From: Bacteroidales bacterium
GTDB lineage: Bacteria; Bacteroidota; Bacteroidia; Bacteroidales; ML635J-15
Direction of reading: 5' to 3'
DNA length: 57,581 bases
NCBI GenBank assembly: GCA_016937855.1
Contig: JAFGVU010000170.1
Location: 1-57,581, forward strand
Notes under the pieces: generated by a model
Seen by the model: the letters and a program-made list of their open reading frames with translations, nothing else
Told to the model about the DNA's origin: nothing
The model's database searches: none
Shown here: positions 1 through 8,443 of the stretch, one piece after another
Layout of the letters: every line of letters begins with the position of its first letter
Position numbering within the stretch: the first letter of the stretch is position 1
Translations under genes and position numbers: made by a program

Positions 1-29
1 AAAAAAGAATGCATTGCAATTTCTTTTTT
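1..29. terminator. A/T-flanked hairpin at left edge
   Basis: An A6 run, an imperfect inverted repeat with TGCA on both sides of a TT loop, and a T7 run form a terminator-like hairpin that would work in either direction. The gene it would serve lies outside the window. I see the base pairing; its function is inferred. Confidence 0.4.
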
Positions 30-240
30 TAACGAGGATGCTCGAGCCTATGGCTCGGCACAGGCGAATAAACGAACAAATGAACAAGCGAAGTGCGAAC
101 AAGCGAACAATCGAACGAAGGAATAAAATAGCAATCGAATAAAAGCGAGGTGCAGAGCACCGAAACATATTTAACCAAACGAAAAAACGAACAATCGAAA
201 TATGAACAATCGAAATACAAAATACTAACTAATGAGATAC
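30..240. repeat. Low-complexity array of degenerate CGAACAA-type repeats
   Basis: The heptamer-like core GAACAA recurs many times in the forms CGAACAA, TGAACAA and GCGAACAA, with CGAAATA variants, over about 150 bp. Two small perfect hairpins are embedded: CGAGCC-TAT-GGCTCG and GGTGC-AGA-GCACC. The spacing is irregular (8-14 bp), so this is neither a CRISPR array nor a clean VNTR. The 63-codon reading frame across it is made of the repeats and has no credible gene features. It may be decayed intergenic repeat DNA. Confidence 0.5.
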
Positions 241-457
241 CACTAAACTCGTGGAGTGAGGAAGGCCTTGTGCTGAGCGAAGCGATGCACTAAGGTTACT
301 CGAAGTGTCGAAGCCAGTTCCAAACGACGAGGCCGTAAGTTGATAAAAATCAGGCAGAGTTATAACTCAAACTAAAACGCTAGTTTTTCTTGCATAACGA
401 ACATGGCTTAATTTTGATATTCTCTACCGTGTTGTAGTCCTATTTGCAAAAATCATC
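241..457. other. Gene-free segment with hairpins
   Basis: No credible ORF is present. The segment has interspersed GAGCGAAG/CTCGAAG/GTCGAAG words, an imperfect hairpin pairing CCTTGTGC with GCACTAAGG near 275-296, and a terminator-like AAACTA-AAACGC-TAGTTT hairpin with a following T run at 369-388. Its base composition is more GC-rich than neighbouring spacers, which suggests repeat-derived DNA. Confidence 0.3.
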
Positions 458-488
458 AAAAAAAAAGGAAGTCAAACCGACCTCCTTT
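458..488 (-). terminator. Rho-independent terminator of the CHU_C-domain gene
   Basis: On the minus strand GGAGGTC pairs with GACTTCC (one G-U pair) around a short loop and is followed by a run of nine T. It lies about 25 bp past the stop codon of the giant surface-protein gene and ends that transcription unit. Confidence 0.75.
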
Positions 489-513
489 CATTCAATATTA
501 TTATTTATCTGCT

Positions 514-3500
514 TTATCTGATAAGCGTAACTGTTCCTTGCTCCTGATAAAGGGTTCCGTTCCAGTCGTGGAATTCGCAGTACCAATGGTATAATCCATT
601 CGGAAGTATTTCGTCTCCTTTTATTCTACTACCATTATCTGTACCATCCCAAGCACCTTCTGAACATGCGTCACAATAAGCATCCGGATCAAATCTCTCA
701 GTATCATACACTAAATTACCCCATCTGTCGTAAACGACCATTTTATAAGTATTTTTATCAATACCGTTGCCACAAGGACGGAAACAATCGTTCATTCCAT
801 CACCATTAGGAGTAAAAGATGTTGGCACATAAAATGCAAATTCGTTTTGAACAACCAGCATTCTGCTAGTTGTATCTTTACAGTTTCTCTCAGTAGCAGC
901 AACCAAAATAACTTCGTACTCGCCTATTGAAGGATACTGGTGTCGTGGATTTACAAACAATGAGCTATCACCATCACCAAAGAACCAATAGTATGAGTCG
1001 GCATCAACCGAATGGTTAATAAACTCAGCTTCTGGGTTTAGCATAGAGAGCACCTCTGGATTTATTTCAAATAATGCTTTAGGTCCTTGATAAACTGTAA
1101 TCATATTTTCGACAGTTCTGGTATTTTTACAACCAAAATCATCCATCACCTCGAGAGATACTGTATATATTCCTGGTTCTTGATAAATATAAACAGGGTT
1201 TTTATCAGTTGAGAAACCATTATCTCCAAATTGCCACAAATAAGTTTGTCCGTCATTTGGTGTTCCTTCGTTAAAATATGCAGCAAATGGAGGACAACCT
1301 TCAACATCTTCTGCAGTAAATAAATTACCCGGTTTAGGTCTTACGTTAATCAATATTGAGTCAACAACCGAAGGTGTACCGCACATATCTTCGAGAGTAA
1401 TATAGAACATTGTTGTAGTATCAGGATAAACAGTAAAAGGAGATGGAACGACTCTGCCATCTTGCAAGGTCATCATATATGGTCCACCATTTCCACCTTC
1501 AACATCTACATAAATTATAGCAGGGTCGCCTGGACAAACAGTATCATTGCTAGTTAGCACAGAGAGAATTTCTAAATCAGGATTAACTGTCACTGTTGCA
1601 ACGCGTGGTGTGCTTGAGCAACCATGCGAATCAGTTACTACCAAGGTATAAATTGTAGTCTGTGTCGGACTAACTTCGTACTGATTCGAATGATAAACAC
1701 TACCATCATTTCCTGTCCAATGGAAATCGTAATATGGTGTTCCTCCTGTTGCCTGAGTTGTTAACATAGTAGTTTGCCCTTGACAAATAGTTCTGTTACC
1801 AATAGGTAGCACATAAATTTCATCCGGCTGAGTGATTGTAAAATCAGCAGTAATACGACACAAATGATCGTCCAGAACAGTAACTTCATAATTACCTGCT
1901 TCGTTAATCATAGTTTCAGTATCGTGACCATTAGGCCATACATATGAATAAGGAGGCACACCACCTTGCACGAAAATAGCAGCTTCGCCATCATCATATC
2001 CAAAACATGAAGCAGGATCTGTATCGGTAGTATATGTCATTTGAGTTGGTTGAGTAATGATGAACATTTCACTTACCTGACAACCAATAATGTCTGTAAC
2101 AGTAACAGTATAAATATCAGCACATAAACCTTCGTAAGTATTAGTTGCTGAACCCCAGCTATATTGGAAAGGAGCCATACCACCATGCATTACAATTTCG
2201 GCAGAGCCATCACAAGAATTATAGCAACGGTTATGCTCAAGAATAATTGAATCTACAACCATTTCGGGGCTTACTGTTGCAATCATTGTTTCAGTATTAC
2301 TGATACATCCATTAATATCTTCAACATAAACATTAAATGTTGTTGTTGTATCTAAATTAACGTTTAGGGTTGGACCTGCAACATTGTATCCTTCTCCTTG
2401 ATCCCAGAAATAAGTATAAGGAGTAGTTCCTCCCATTGCCTGAGCCTGAACAGCAGTTGCAGTTCCTTCACAAATTGCAACATTTGGACTTATGGTAACA
2501 AGTAATTCGTCAGGCTGAGTAAGAACAAAGAATTCAACCACTTCACAACCATTTTCATCAACTACTGAAACAACATAATTGCCTGCTGGTAGATTTTGTC
2601 GGATAGAAGTTGACATTCCAACATCGGACCATAAATATGAGAGATTACCGGTACCGCCCGAAGCGTTAACCACTATTTCTCCATCATTCGACTCGAAACA
2701 AGTTAAGTTTGTTGTGCTAGTACTATTAATAACAAGCTCAGGAGGCTCGTTGATAACAAAATCTTCAATTGTAATACATCCATTACCATCTTCAACAGTA
2801 ACAGTGTAGTTCCCGGCACAAAGATTTGGCAATATATTAGTTGGAGAACCCCATGAGTAAATGTATGGAAGTGTTCCTCCAATAACTGTTAACTCTGCAC
2901 GGCCTTCGCAAGAGCCAAAACAAGGATCATCCTCAATTAAAATTGTATGTGTCAACAACTCTGGGTTTGTAATATTAACTAAAGTATCCGGAGAGTCGCA
3001 ACCATTAGCAGTTACCTGTAATTCAATTGAATGTAAATCGGGTGTATCCCATGATATTTCGTAAGGACCTTGACCACTACCACTATGAATAGTTGCCCCG
3101 TCAAAATTCCAAGTATAAGTGGCAGTAGCATCAACGTTTCCGACATAAGTGATTATTGTATGATCGCCATTACACATAATTTGGTCAAAAGTAAAAGTTG
3201 TAGTAGGCACCGGGTAAAACTCCACAATTACCTGATCGGAGTCGGTACATGTTGGTGTTTGGTTCTGCTCTGTCCATTCGAATTCGTAAACACCCCAAGC
3301 ATCAACAGTTGCGATAGCGTTTGGAGAGTTTGGATTTGTCCAGTTGACATTTCCGGGTCCACTAACAACAGCCCAAGATCCTGTATTACCAGTTGCCAAA
3401 CTAGCACCGAAAGTATAAGTATTTGTACAAACGTGATCGTCTGGTCCGGCGTTTGCGGTTGGCATAGCACAGCATGAAGGGTCATCAGCAGGTAGTACAG

Positions 3501-5067
3501 TAATTTGTATAATTGTATCATAAGTACAACCAAAATCGTCAGTAACACTAAAGGTATAATCTAAATCACCCGAAGTTGTTGGTGTTACCACTGCGTTTCC
3601 ATTAACATTAGTTTCGACATTTTCACCAGACCAAATAGCATCAGCTAAATCGACTTCAGTTGTAAAAGTCCATAAATTTGCACCTCCAGGTATTAAATAA
3701 TCTGCAAAATGAAGTTCTACAGTAAATACATTACCATCGTCAATACCTAGATTATCTAAAAAATGGATACACCATTCACCATTAAGAGGACACCCCACTA
3801 ATGAGCTAAAATCTCCAACAGGCAAATAATCTCCAGCTGGCATTGAACTCCCTGAGTTACAATTTGCTGACATCAAAGAAGGCGCAGCCATCGACCAACA
3901 ATACTGATAACCAACACCAGGGTTGCAATCATCATTTTGATCAGGCTCTCCAAAATAGGTACCACCACAAGCTTGTTCAAAAAGCATAGCTGTTTGTCCA
4001 TTAGGACACTCAATCCAAATATCAAGGTCGCCGGTATATGAGTGCTCCATATTCATACAAATAGATTCGACATCAGATGCAGCATTAATAAATTGCCCTG
4101 GAGCAAAAGCATTATGAGTAAAACATTGTTCTTGATCAACTCCAACAACATCCTCAAAACAGACTTCGATAAATGCAATTTCTGGAATTTGGAGAACCCA
4201 AGGTTCAATTTGAAATAAACCTGAAAGATCCATTTCTGTACCCGGACAACCTCCTACTCCATCTGTACCTGTAAATGTGGGGCTTAAAGAAACCCTAACA
4301 CGCCAAGTATCAGTTATTGGCATAGAGCATCCATTAATATCAGTAGCTATAAGGTTTATATGATATCCTCCGGGGTTATCAAAAGTATAAGTCATATTGT
4401 TTAATCCTACTCCTTCTATATCATCTTGGCCATCTTCACTAATTATCATCCAATGCCAAGATGTGGTAGCATCAGACTGAGTATATTCAGAACCGGGACC
4501 ACTATTGGGATAATTACCGACGGCATTAAAAGTAATATCTGTTCCCTGACAAGCATCAATCCACAAAGAATCTGTTGGAGCAGAAAGAGGCGGCGTGGAA
4601 CCAGCTAAATCAATAGTAAAATCCTGACAAGGAAATCCGCAGGAAATATTTGCAGCAAAACCAGAATAAGTAACAGAGCCATCTGTTTCCCACACTAAGG
4701 TCATACACTCACCGGAAGCTTCAATTGTTTGACCGTCAAGCGTACTATTTCCAGCATTGAGTATTATCTGAGGAGACCCTGCAGTTGGACCGTCATATAT
4801 CGACAAATTATCGAAAGTTGGTGACTCCAGATTAAACTCAGTAAATTCAAGCGTCATAGTAGCTCCAGGATTATTACTACAGATAGTAATTGTGTAATTC
4901 TCGTTGCTTCCATAATTACCACCGGCACCACCTGAATCATAGATGGTTCCTGAACAAGTGTTAATAGTTCCACCGGCACTAATTAAGTACTGTGAATATA
5001 AATTAGACACCCCAAACACAAAAAGTGCAGTAAGTACAATATATATAAATTTAGTTTTCATCTGCAT
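514..5067 (-). CDS. Giant T9SS surface protein: CUB, PKD, P-domain, SprB repeats, CHU_C (type B) C-terminus
   Basis: This 1517-residue protein has a signal peptide (about 1-25) and a CUB-like domain (about 30-145). A PKD-like stretch follows (about 165-260). A proprotein-convertase P-type domain (about 300-470) has the motifs HSYTGDLDIWIECPNG and GEWCIHFLDN. Ig/PKD units and four or more SprB-type repeats follow, built on CFGSCEG/CFESNDG/CYNSCDG/CFGYDDG plus GGxxPYxYxW. Near the C-terminus are two PKD domains, then the gliding-motility-associated domain with FTPNGDGMND and YDRWGNLVY. By family knowledge the last domain is a type-B T9SS sorting signal, so the protein should be exported and surface-bound; adhesion is inferred. 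The start overlaps the upstream small gene by 17 bp; an in-frame ATG two codons on is an alternative. Confidence 0.93.
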   Translation of the reverse strand: MQMKTKFIYIVLTALFVFGVSNLYSQYLISAGGTINTCSGTIYDSGGAGGNYGSNENYTITICSNNPGATMTLEFTEFNLESPTFDNLSIYDGPTAGSPQIILNAGNSTLDGQTIEASGECMTLVWETDGSVTYSGFAANISCGFPCQDFTIDLAGSTPPLSAPTDSLWIDACQGTDITFNAVGNYPNSGPGSEYTQSDATTSWHWMIISEDGQDDIEGVGLNNMTYTFDNPGGYHINLIATDINGCSMPITDTWRVRVSLSPTFTGTDGVGGCPGTEMDLSGLFQIEPWVLQIPEIAFIEVCFEDVVGVDQEQCFTHNAFAPGQFINAASDVESICMNMEHSYTGDLDIWIECPNGQTAMLFEQACGGTYFGEPDQNDDCNPGVGYQYCWSMAAPSLMSANCNSGSSMPAGDYLPVGDFSSLVGCPLNGEWCIHFLDNLGIDDGNVFTVELHFADYLIPGGANLWTFTTEVDLADAIWSGENVETNVNGNAVVTPTTSGDLDYTFSVTDDFGCTYDTIIQITVLPADDPSCCAMPTANAGPDDHVCTNTYTFGASLATGNTGSWAVVSGPGNVNWTNPNSPNAIATVDAWGVYEFEWTEQNQTPTCTDSDQVIVEFYPVPTTTFTFDQIMCNGDHTIITYVGNVDATATYTWNFDGATIHSGSGQGPYEISWDTPDLHSIELQVTANGCDSPDTLVNITNPELLTHTILIEDDPCFGSCEGRAELTVIGGTLPYIYSWGSPTNILPNLCAGNYTVTVEDGNGCITIEDFVINEPPELVINSTSTTNLTCFESNDGEIVVNASGGTGNLSYLWSDVGMSTSIRQNLPAGNYVVSVVDENGCEVVEFFVLTQPDELLVTISPNVAICEGTATAVQAQAMGGTTPYTYFWDQGEGYNVAGPTLNVNLDTTTTFNVYVEDINGCISNTETMIATVSPEMVVDSIILEHNRCYNSCDGSAEIVMHGGMAPFQYSWGSATNTYEGLCADIYTVTVTDIIGCQVSEMFIITQPTQMTYTTDTDPASCFGYDDGEAAIFVQGGVPPYSYVWPNGHDTETMINEAGNYEVTVLDDHLCRITADFTITQPDEIYVLPIGNRTICQGQTTMLTTQATGGTPYYDFHWTGNDGSVYHSNQYEVSPTQTTIYTLVVTDSHGCSSTPRVATVTVNPDLEILSVLTSNDTVCPGDPAIIYVDVEGGNGGPYMMTLQDGRVVPSPFTVYPDTTTMFYITLEDMCGTPSVVDSILINVRPKPGNLFTAEDVEGCPPFAAYFNEGTPNDGQTYLWQFGDNGFSTDKNPVYIYQEPGIYTVSLEVMDDFGCKNTRTVENMITVYQGPKALFEINPEVLSMLNPEAEFINHSVDADSYYWFFGDGDSSLFVNPRHQYPSIGEYEVILVAATERNCKDTTSRMLVVQNEFAFYVPTSFTPNGDGMNDCFRPCGNGIDKNTYKMVVYDRWGNLVYDTERFDPDAYCDACSEGAWDGTDNGSRIKGDEILPNGLYHWYCEFHDWNGTLYQEQGTVTLIR

Positions 5068-5482
5068 AAATATTAAATTTTTTCGCTAAGCTTTTATATG
5101 AATCTAACACTAAAGCCTTACCAGAATCTCCAATACGATAATATGTTTTTTTGTCATACTGTCTCTCGAAATGAAATTTATAGATATTGAAAGAAACTTC
5201 ATCAATATCTTCAACAATATCTCCGATAATTTTATTAATAGGATCAAAATGCTTTAAATACGGCATTTGCTGGCATTTTTCCAATCCTGCATCAACAATA
5301 CTATATGAATTATCCAAATACCAATTCATGTATTCCAACTTTTCCGGATTATTAGCAGAAAGATCTTGTAAATATTCTTCAGAGTAAACAGCATCTAATC
5401 GAGCATCAGGTGCTACTGTCTGTGCTTGTGAGGACATTACTCCGACGAACAAAATTCCCAGTATTACAAATATTTTTTTCAT
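5051..5482 (-). CDS. Small secreted protein of unknown function
   Basis: The 143-residue protein has a clear Sec signal peptide (1-20, cleavage after SQAQ). The mature part is charged, with many Tyr and Asp/Glu and no motif I recognise. It follows the ExbB/ExbD block and its 3' end overlaps the start of the giant CHU_C-domain protein, so the two are likely translated together from one mRNA. A perfect hairpin just upstream separates it from ExbD. A role linked to the partner protein is only a guess from the overlap. Confidence 0.8.
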   Translation of the reverse strand: MKKIFVILGILFVGVMSSQAQTVAPDARLDAVYSEEYLQDLSANNPEKLEYMNWYLDNSYSIVDAGLEKCQQMPYLKHFDPINKIIGDIVEDIDEVSFNIYKFHFERQYDKKTYYRIGDSGKALVLDSYKSLAKKFNIYADEN

Positions 5483-5586
5483 AATAAATTTTTCTATTTA
5501 ATCCATTAACGATAAAGCCACTAATTGGTTGGCTACAATTTGTAAAAATAATAAAAATATTTGAATTATATGGAATATTTATCCAC

Positions 5587-5625
5587 AAAAAAAAGTGTAA
5601 AACTACTGTCTTACACTTTTTTTTT
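5587..5625. terminator. Bidirectional terminator after the ExbBD operon
   Basis: A perfect inverted repeat pairs A8-GTGTAA with TTACAC-T9 around a 10-nt loop. It lies 20 bp after the stop of the distal ExbD gene and before the next minus-strand gene. Confidence 0.85.
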
Positions 5626-5644
5626 GTATTGTAATAAAAAGAAA

Positions 5645-6118
5645 TTAATTTTCCTTTCGAGCAGAGTAATTGAGTTTTAGAGCACTGGCTTTTCTAAGTT
5701 CTTGTTTTATGTCGGTAACAATCCCCATTTTTGTTTCCTGATGTACTTTTAATGAAGTAGTCATGAAAGGTACTTCTGCTTCGTCTCTTTGAGCACGCTC
5801 TGCGAGGATATACTCATATATATCAGACAAGTCTGCAAATTGAGAATTTAGCTGTATTCTAGGTTCTGTTCCGTACATTCTTTGAAAATTTGGTCTTGGT
5901 TTACCAACATAAATGTAACTTACCAATGATTTTTTCTCAAGTTTTTTTATTTCTGTAGCCTGAGGCAAATCAGAATTTGTCAACTCGATTTTTAGTTCTA
6001 CTTCTCTCATTACGGTAGTAACCATAAAGAAGAAAAGAATCATAAAAACGATATCAGGCAACGAAGCTGTTGATATACCAACAGATGCTTTTTTCTTTTT
6101 CTTTCCAAATTTTGACAT
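5645..6118 (-). CDS. exbD: ExbD/TolR-family biopolymer transport protein (second copy)
   Basis: At 157 residues it has a basic cytoplasmic N-terminus (KKKKK), one membrane helix (about 20-38) and a periplasmic domain. Asp22 at the start of the helix (motif SLPDIVFMILFFFMV) matches the essential proton-relay Asp of ExbD/TolR. By family knowledge it works with ExbB to couple the proton gradient to TonB- or Tol-type work at the outer membrane. It is the last gene of the ExbB, 4-TM, ExbD, ExbD set and starts 2 bp after the other ExbD. Which partner it serves is not visible; no tonB gene is adjacent. Confidence 0.9.
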   Translation of the reverse strand: MSKFGKKKKKASVGISTASLPDIVFMILFFFMVTTVMREVELKIELTNSDLPQATEIKKLEKKSLVSYIYVGKPRPNFQRMYGTEPRIQLNSQFADLSDIYEYILAERAQRDEAEVPFMTTSLKVHQETKMGIVTDIKQELRKASALKLNYSARKEN

Positions 6119-6120
6119 TT

Positions 6121-6702
6121 CTAATTTCCTCCAATATTTTTAGGTTCGGCTTCAGAAATTCTTTGTGGATAAATCTGACGTATTGCTTCTTGTTGCTCTT
6201 CGTTTAGATCGTCATACTTGCGTTTTCCGAAGTATTCGAATGCAGCTTCGTCACGAATTTCGTTATATGCAGCAACAAGTTCGTTTTGCACTTCGATATA
6301 TCGTCCGTAAGTAGTTCCCCTATCGTTACGCAAAGAAATAATTCCCACAGGAACCAGCACAGGTTTATTAATTCCTTTAATTTGCATTTCTTCCATTTCG
6401 GGAAGTTTTACATTATTAGGATCAGATTTAATAAACTCTATCGCTTTTTCGCGCAACACATCGATTTCCATTGGTCTTCCATTAACCAATAACCTATCCT
6501 GAGCGTTAATAAGTACAGCGAAGATATTTCTTTCCTTAATCTCCTCTGTCGTTTCTTGTTTTTCTTCAGGAATAGGAGGCAACTGCCGGGCAATACCGGT
6601 ATCCACGTCCATTGTTGTGGTAACAAGGAAGAAAATCAGCAAGAGGAAAGCAATGTCTGCCATCGACCCTGCATTTATTTCTCCTATTTCACGTTTTGCC
6701 AT
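6121..6702 (-). CDS. exbD: ExbD/TolR-family biopolymer transport protein (first copy)
   Basis: This 193-residue protein has one N-terminal membrane helix (about 14-33) with the conserved Asp16 in SMADIAFLLLIFFLV, followed by a periplasmic domain. It is longer than the typical ExbD of about 140 residues because of a C-terminal extension rich in Glu, Arg and Tyr (about 150-193). Tandem, unequal ExbD genes after one ExbB are common in Bacteroidota and may form a heteromeric ExbD pair in the ExbB ring; that is inference. Confidence 0.92.
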   Translation of the reverse strand: MAKREIGEINAGSMADIAFLLLIFFLVTTTMDVDTGIARQLPPIPEEKQETTEEIKERNIFAVLINAQDRLLVNGRPMEIDVLREKAIEFIKSDPNNVKLPEMEEMQIKGINKPVLVPVGIISLRNDRGTTYGRYIEVQNELVAAYNEIRDEAAFEYFGKRKYDDLNEEQQEAIRQIYPQRISEAEPKNIGGN

Positions 6703-6735
6703 AATAATTTAATTTAAAAATTTTACTCTATAAAA

Positions 6736-7242
6736 TTATCTCCAAATTCTTGAAACCTCAGTATATACAAGAGCAAGCACTGTTATTAAAAACAGGATGT
6801 ACATACCATACAACGATGTTTCTACCCATTTTGATGTTCCTGCAGTAATTTCGAAATTATCAGAACCCAGGAAAGTAGGAATAGCATCTGAGGCTAATGA
6901 ATATGATATAATTACTAGTAATACTACAGCTCCAAGAGCGATAGCGGGCTTAATAGCACTTTTAGGGCTATCGATTGCATCCATTACAAATTTGTAAATA
7001 GCAAACCCGACAGCTATAACTGCACAAAGGATAAACAATCCTATTGAGACATTAAGAACAAGACCACCCCATGAATCGGCAGTTTTTTCTACTTCTAATA
7101 TTTTCATATCGGAAGGCATGTCTTTCATTGTTTCCAATGCAGCTTCGAGTGTTTTAGCATCTTGCACAAAGAAAAGTATTCCAATAAGTGCAGAGACACC
7201 AATCACTACCCAACCAAATATTTTTACAATTTTATCTAACAT
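6736..7242 (-). CDS. Four-TM membrane protein between ExbB and ExbD
   Basis: At 168 residues it has four hydrophobic helices (about 8-26, 60-85, 95-115 and 140-162), a short periplasmic loop and an Arg C-terminus. I recognise no catalytic motif. It sits in the same orientation 19 bp after ExbB and 33 bp before ExbD, so it is presumably co-expressed and may be an accessory membrane subunit of the ExbBD complex. That role is inferred from position only. Confidence 0.8.
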   Translation of the reverse strand: MLDKIVKIFGWVVIGVSALIGILFFVQDAKTLEAALETMKDMPSDMKILEVEKTADSWGGLVLNVSIGLFILCAVIAVGFAIYKFVMDAIDSPKSAIKPAIALGAVVLLVIISYSLASDAIPTFLGSDNFEITAGTSKWVETSLYGMYILFLITVLALVYTEVSRIWR

Positions 7243-7261
7243 GATAATAATTTTTAATTAT

Positions 7262-8092
7262 TTATTTTTTTGCTTTGTAATCCACCAAAATATCAATTAA
7301 TGAAATTGACGCATCTTCCATACTATTAACAATAGAGTCAATTTTACCAATAATATAATTGTAGAAAACTTGAAGTATCATCGCAACGATAAGACCACTA
7401 ACAGTTGTGATAAGAGCGACTTTAATACCACCTGCAACAAGAGAAGGGTTAATATCACCGGCAGCTTCGATAGCATCAAAAGCGCCAATCATACCGATAA
7501 CCGTACCCATGAAACCTAACATAGGAGCCAAAGCGATAAATAAAGCAATCCAAGTTAATCCGTTTTCGAGTTGTCCCATTTGTACTGATCCATAAGAAAC
7601 AACTGATTTTTCAACAACGTCAATACCTGCATCGTAGCGATCTAGACCTTGATAAAAAATACTTGCCACAGGACCGCGTGTATTACGACAAACTTCTTTA
7701 GCAGCTTCGATACCACCATCATTAAGAGCATCTTCAACTTTAGTTAAAAGTTTGTTTGTGTTAGTTGTTGCAAGATTCAAATAAATAATTCTTTCGAAAC
7801 TTAAAGCTAAACCAAGGATAAGAGTTAAAATTACAAATCCCATAAACATAGGACCACCTTCGATAATTTTAATTTTCAATTGTTGGTGCAAAGGGGTTTC
7901 GTCTGATTCAGGAGCTGCTTCGCCTTCGTCAGCAACAGCTTCATCAGCAGGAGCTGCTGCATCGTCTGTAGTTTCAACCTGTTCTGTAGTTGCAGTTTCA
8001 TCTGTAGCTGTTTCATCCTGCGCATAAACCATAGATGAAGTCGCAAAAGTTAGCAATCCTGCCAATGTAAATAATGCAATTAGTTTTTTCAT
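7262..8092 (-). CDS. exbB: ExbB/TolQ/MotA-family proton channel protein with acidic N-terminal extension
   Basis: At 276 residues it has a cleavable-looking signal peptide (1-24), an acidic low-complexity segment (about 25-65, rich in Glu, Asp, Ala and Thr), TM1 (about 78-100) and the MotA/TolQ/ExbB domain. TM2 and TM3 carry ALAPMLGFMGTVIGMI and KVALITTVSGLIVAM, the family's channel-lining helices. Together with the two ExbD proteins it should form the inner-membrane energy-transducing motor. The periplasmic acidic extension is absent from E. coli ExbB but frequent in Bacteroidota. It is the first gene of its operon. Confidence 0.92.
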   Translation of the reverse strand: MKKLIALFTLAGLLTFATSSMVYAQDETATDETATTEQVETTDDAAAPADEAVADEGEAAPESDETPLHQQLKIKIIEGGPMFMGFVILTLILGLALSFERIIYLNLATTNTNKLLTKVEDALNDGGIEAAKEVCRNTRGPVASIFYQGLDRYDAGIDVVEKSVVSYGSVQMGQLENGLTWIALFIALAPMLGFMGTVIGMIGAFDAIEAAGDINPSLVAGGIKVALITTVSGLIVAMILQVFYNYIIGKIDSIVNSMEDASISLIDILVDYKAKK

Positions 8093-8165
8093 GACTATTT
8101 CTCGTTTAATTTAAACTTATTTAATTAATAATTAATAATTCACTTTTTTTATAAAATCCATTTTG

Positions 8166-8255
8166 CGGAGAGAGTGGGATTCGAACCCACGATACGGCTT
8201 CAAACCGCATACACACTTTCCAGGCGTGCGCCTTCGTCCACTCGGCCATCTCTCC
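8166..8255 (-). tRNA. tRNA-Ser, anticodon GGA
   Basis: Read on the minus strand, the 7-bp acceptor stem GGAGAGA/TCTCTCC, D-arm GCCGAGTGG, anticodon stem CACGC/GTGTG with loop CTGGAAA, a long variable arm (typical of class II tRNA-Ser) and T-arm GTGGGTTCGAATCCCAC are all present. The anticodon is GGA. The discriminator is G, and CCA is not encoded, as is usual in this phylum. Confidence 0.97.
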
Positions 8256-8443
8256 CGAATCCCCTTCACAAAATGTTTCGCAAAATAATAAATAATTTAA
8301 GTATAAAAAAATTTTAACATATATTTTTATACAACTATCAAGGAACTTAATTAACAACTGCACTAAACTCATTGAAGATTAAGCATTTGTGGATATTTCC
8401 TCAATTAGTTTTTACACAATAACGGACATTTTAGTTTTTTATT
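8256..8443. other. Spacer upstream of tRNA-Ser
   Basis: AT-rich, no ORF. On the minus strand a TTATTTTG sequence about 30 bp before the tRNA resembles the TAnnTTTG -7 box with one mismatch and may be the tRNA promoter. No other structure was found. Confidence 0.3.

Noticed and set aside
29-220. 63-codon minus-strand open frame at the left edge
   Set aside because: It is made of low-complexity repeat sequence, has odd Ser/Cys/Phe-rich composition, no signal or domain, and no promoter.
30-240. CRISPR array at the left edge
   Set aside because: Repeat units are 6-8 bp with variable spacing and no unique spacers; no cas genes are present.
3070-3477. 135-codon plus-strand frame antisense to the giant surface protein (and similar antisense frames at 2579, 2861, 52726 and others)
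   Set aside because: These are reading-frame shadows of repetitive, Thr/Gly-rich coding sequence; none has a signal, domain or promoter.
8121-8372. 83-codon open frame across the tRNA
   Set aside because: It covers the tRNA-Ser gene on the same strand and has no protein features.
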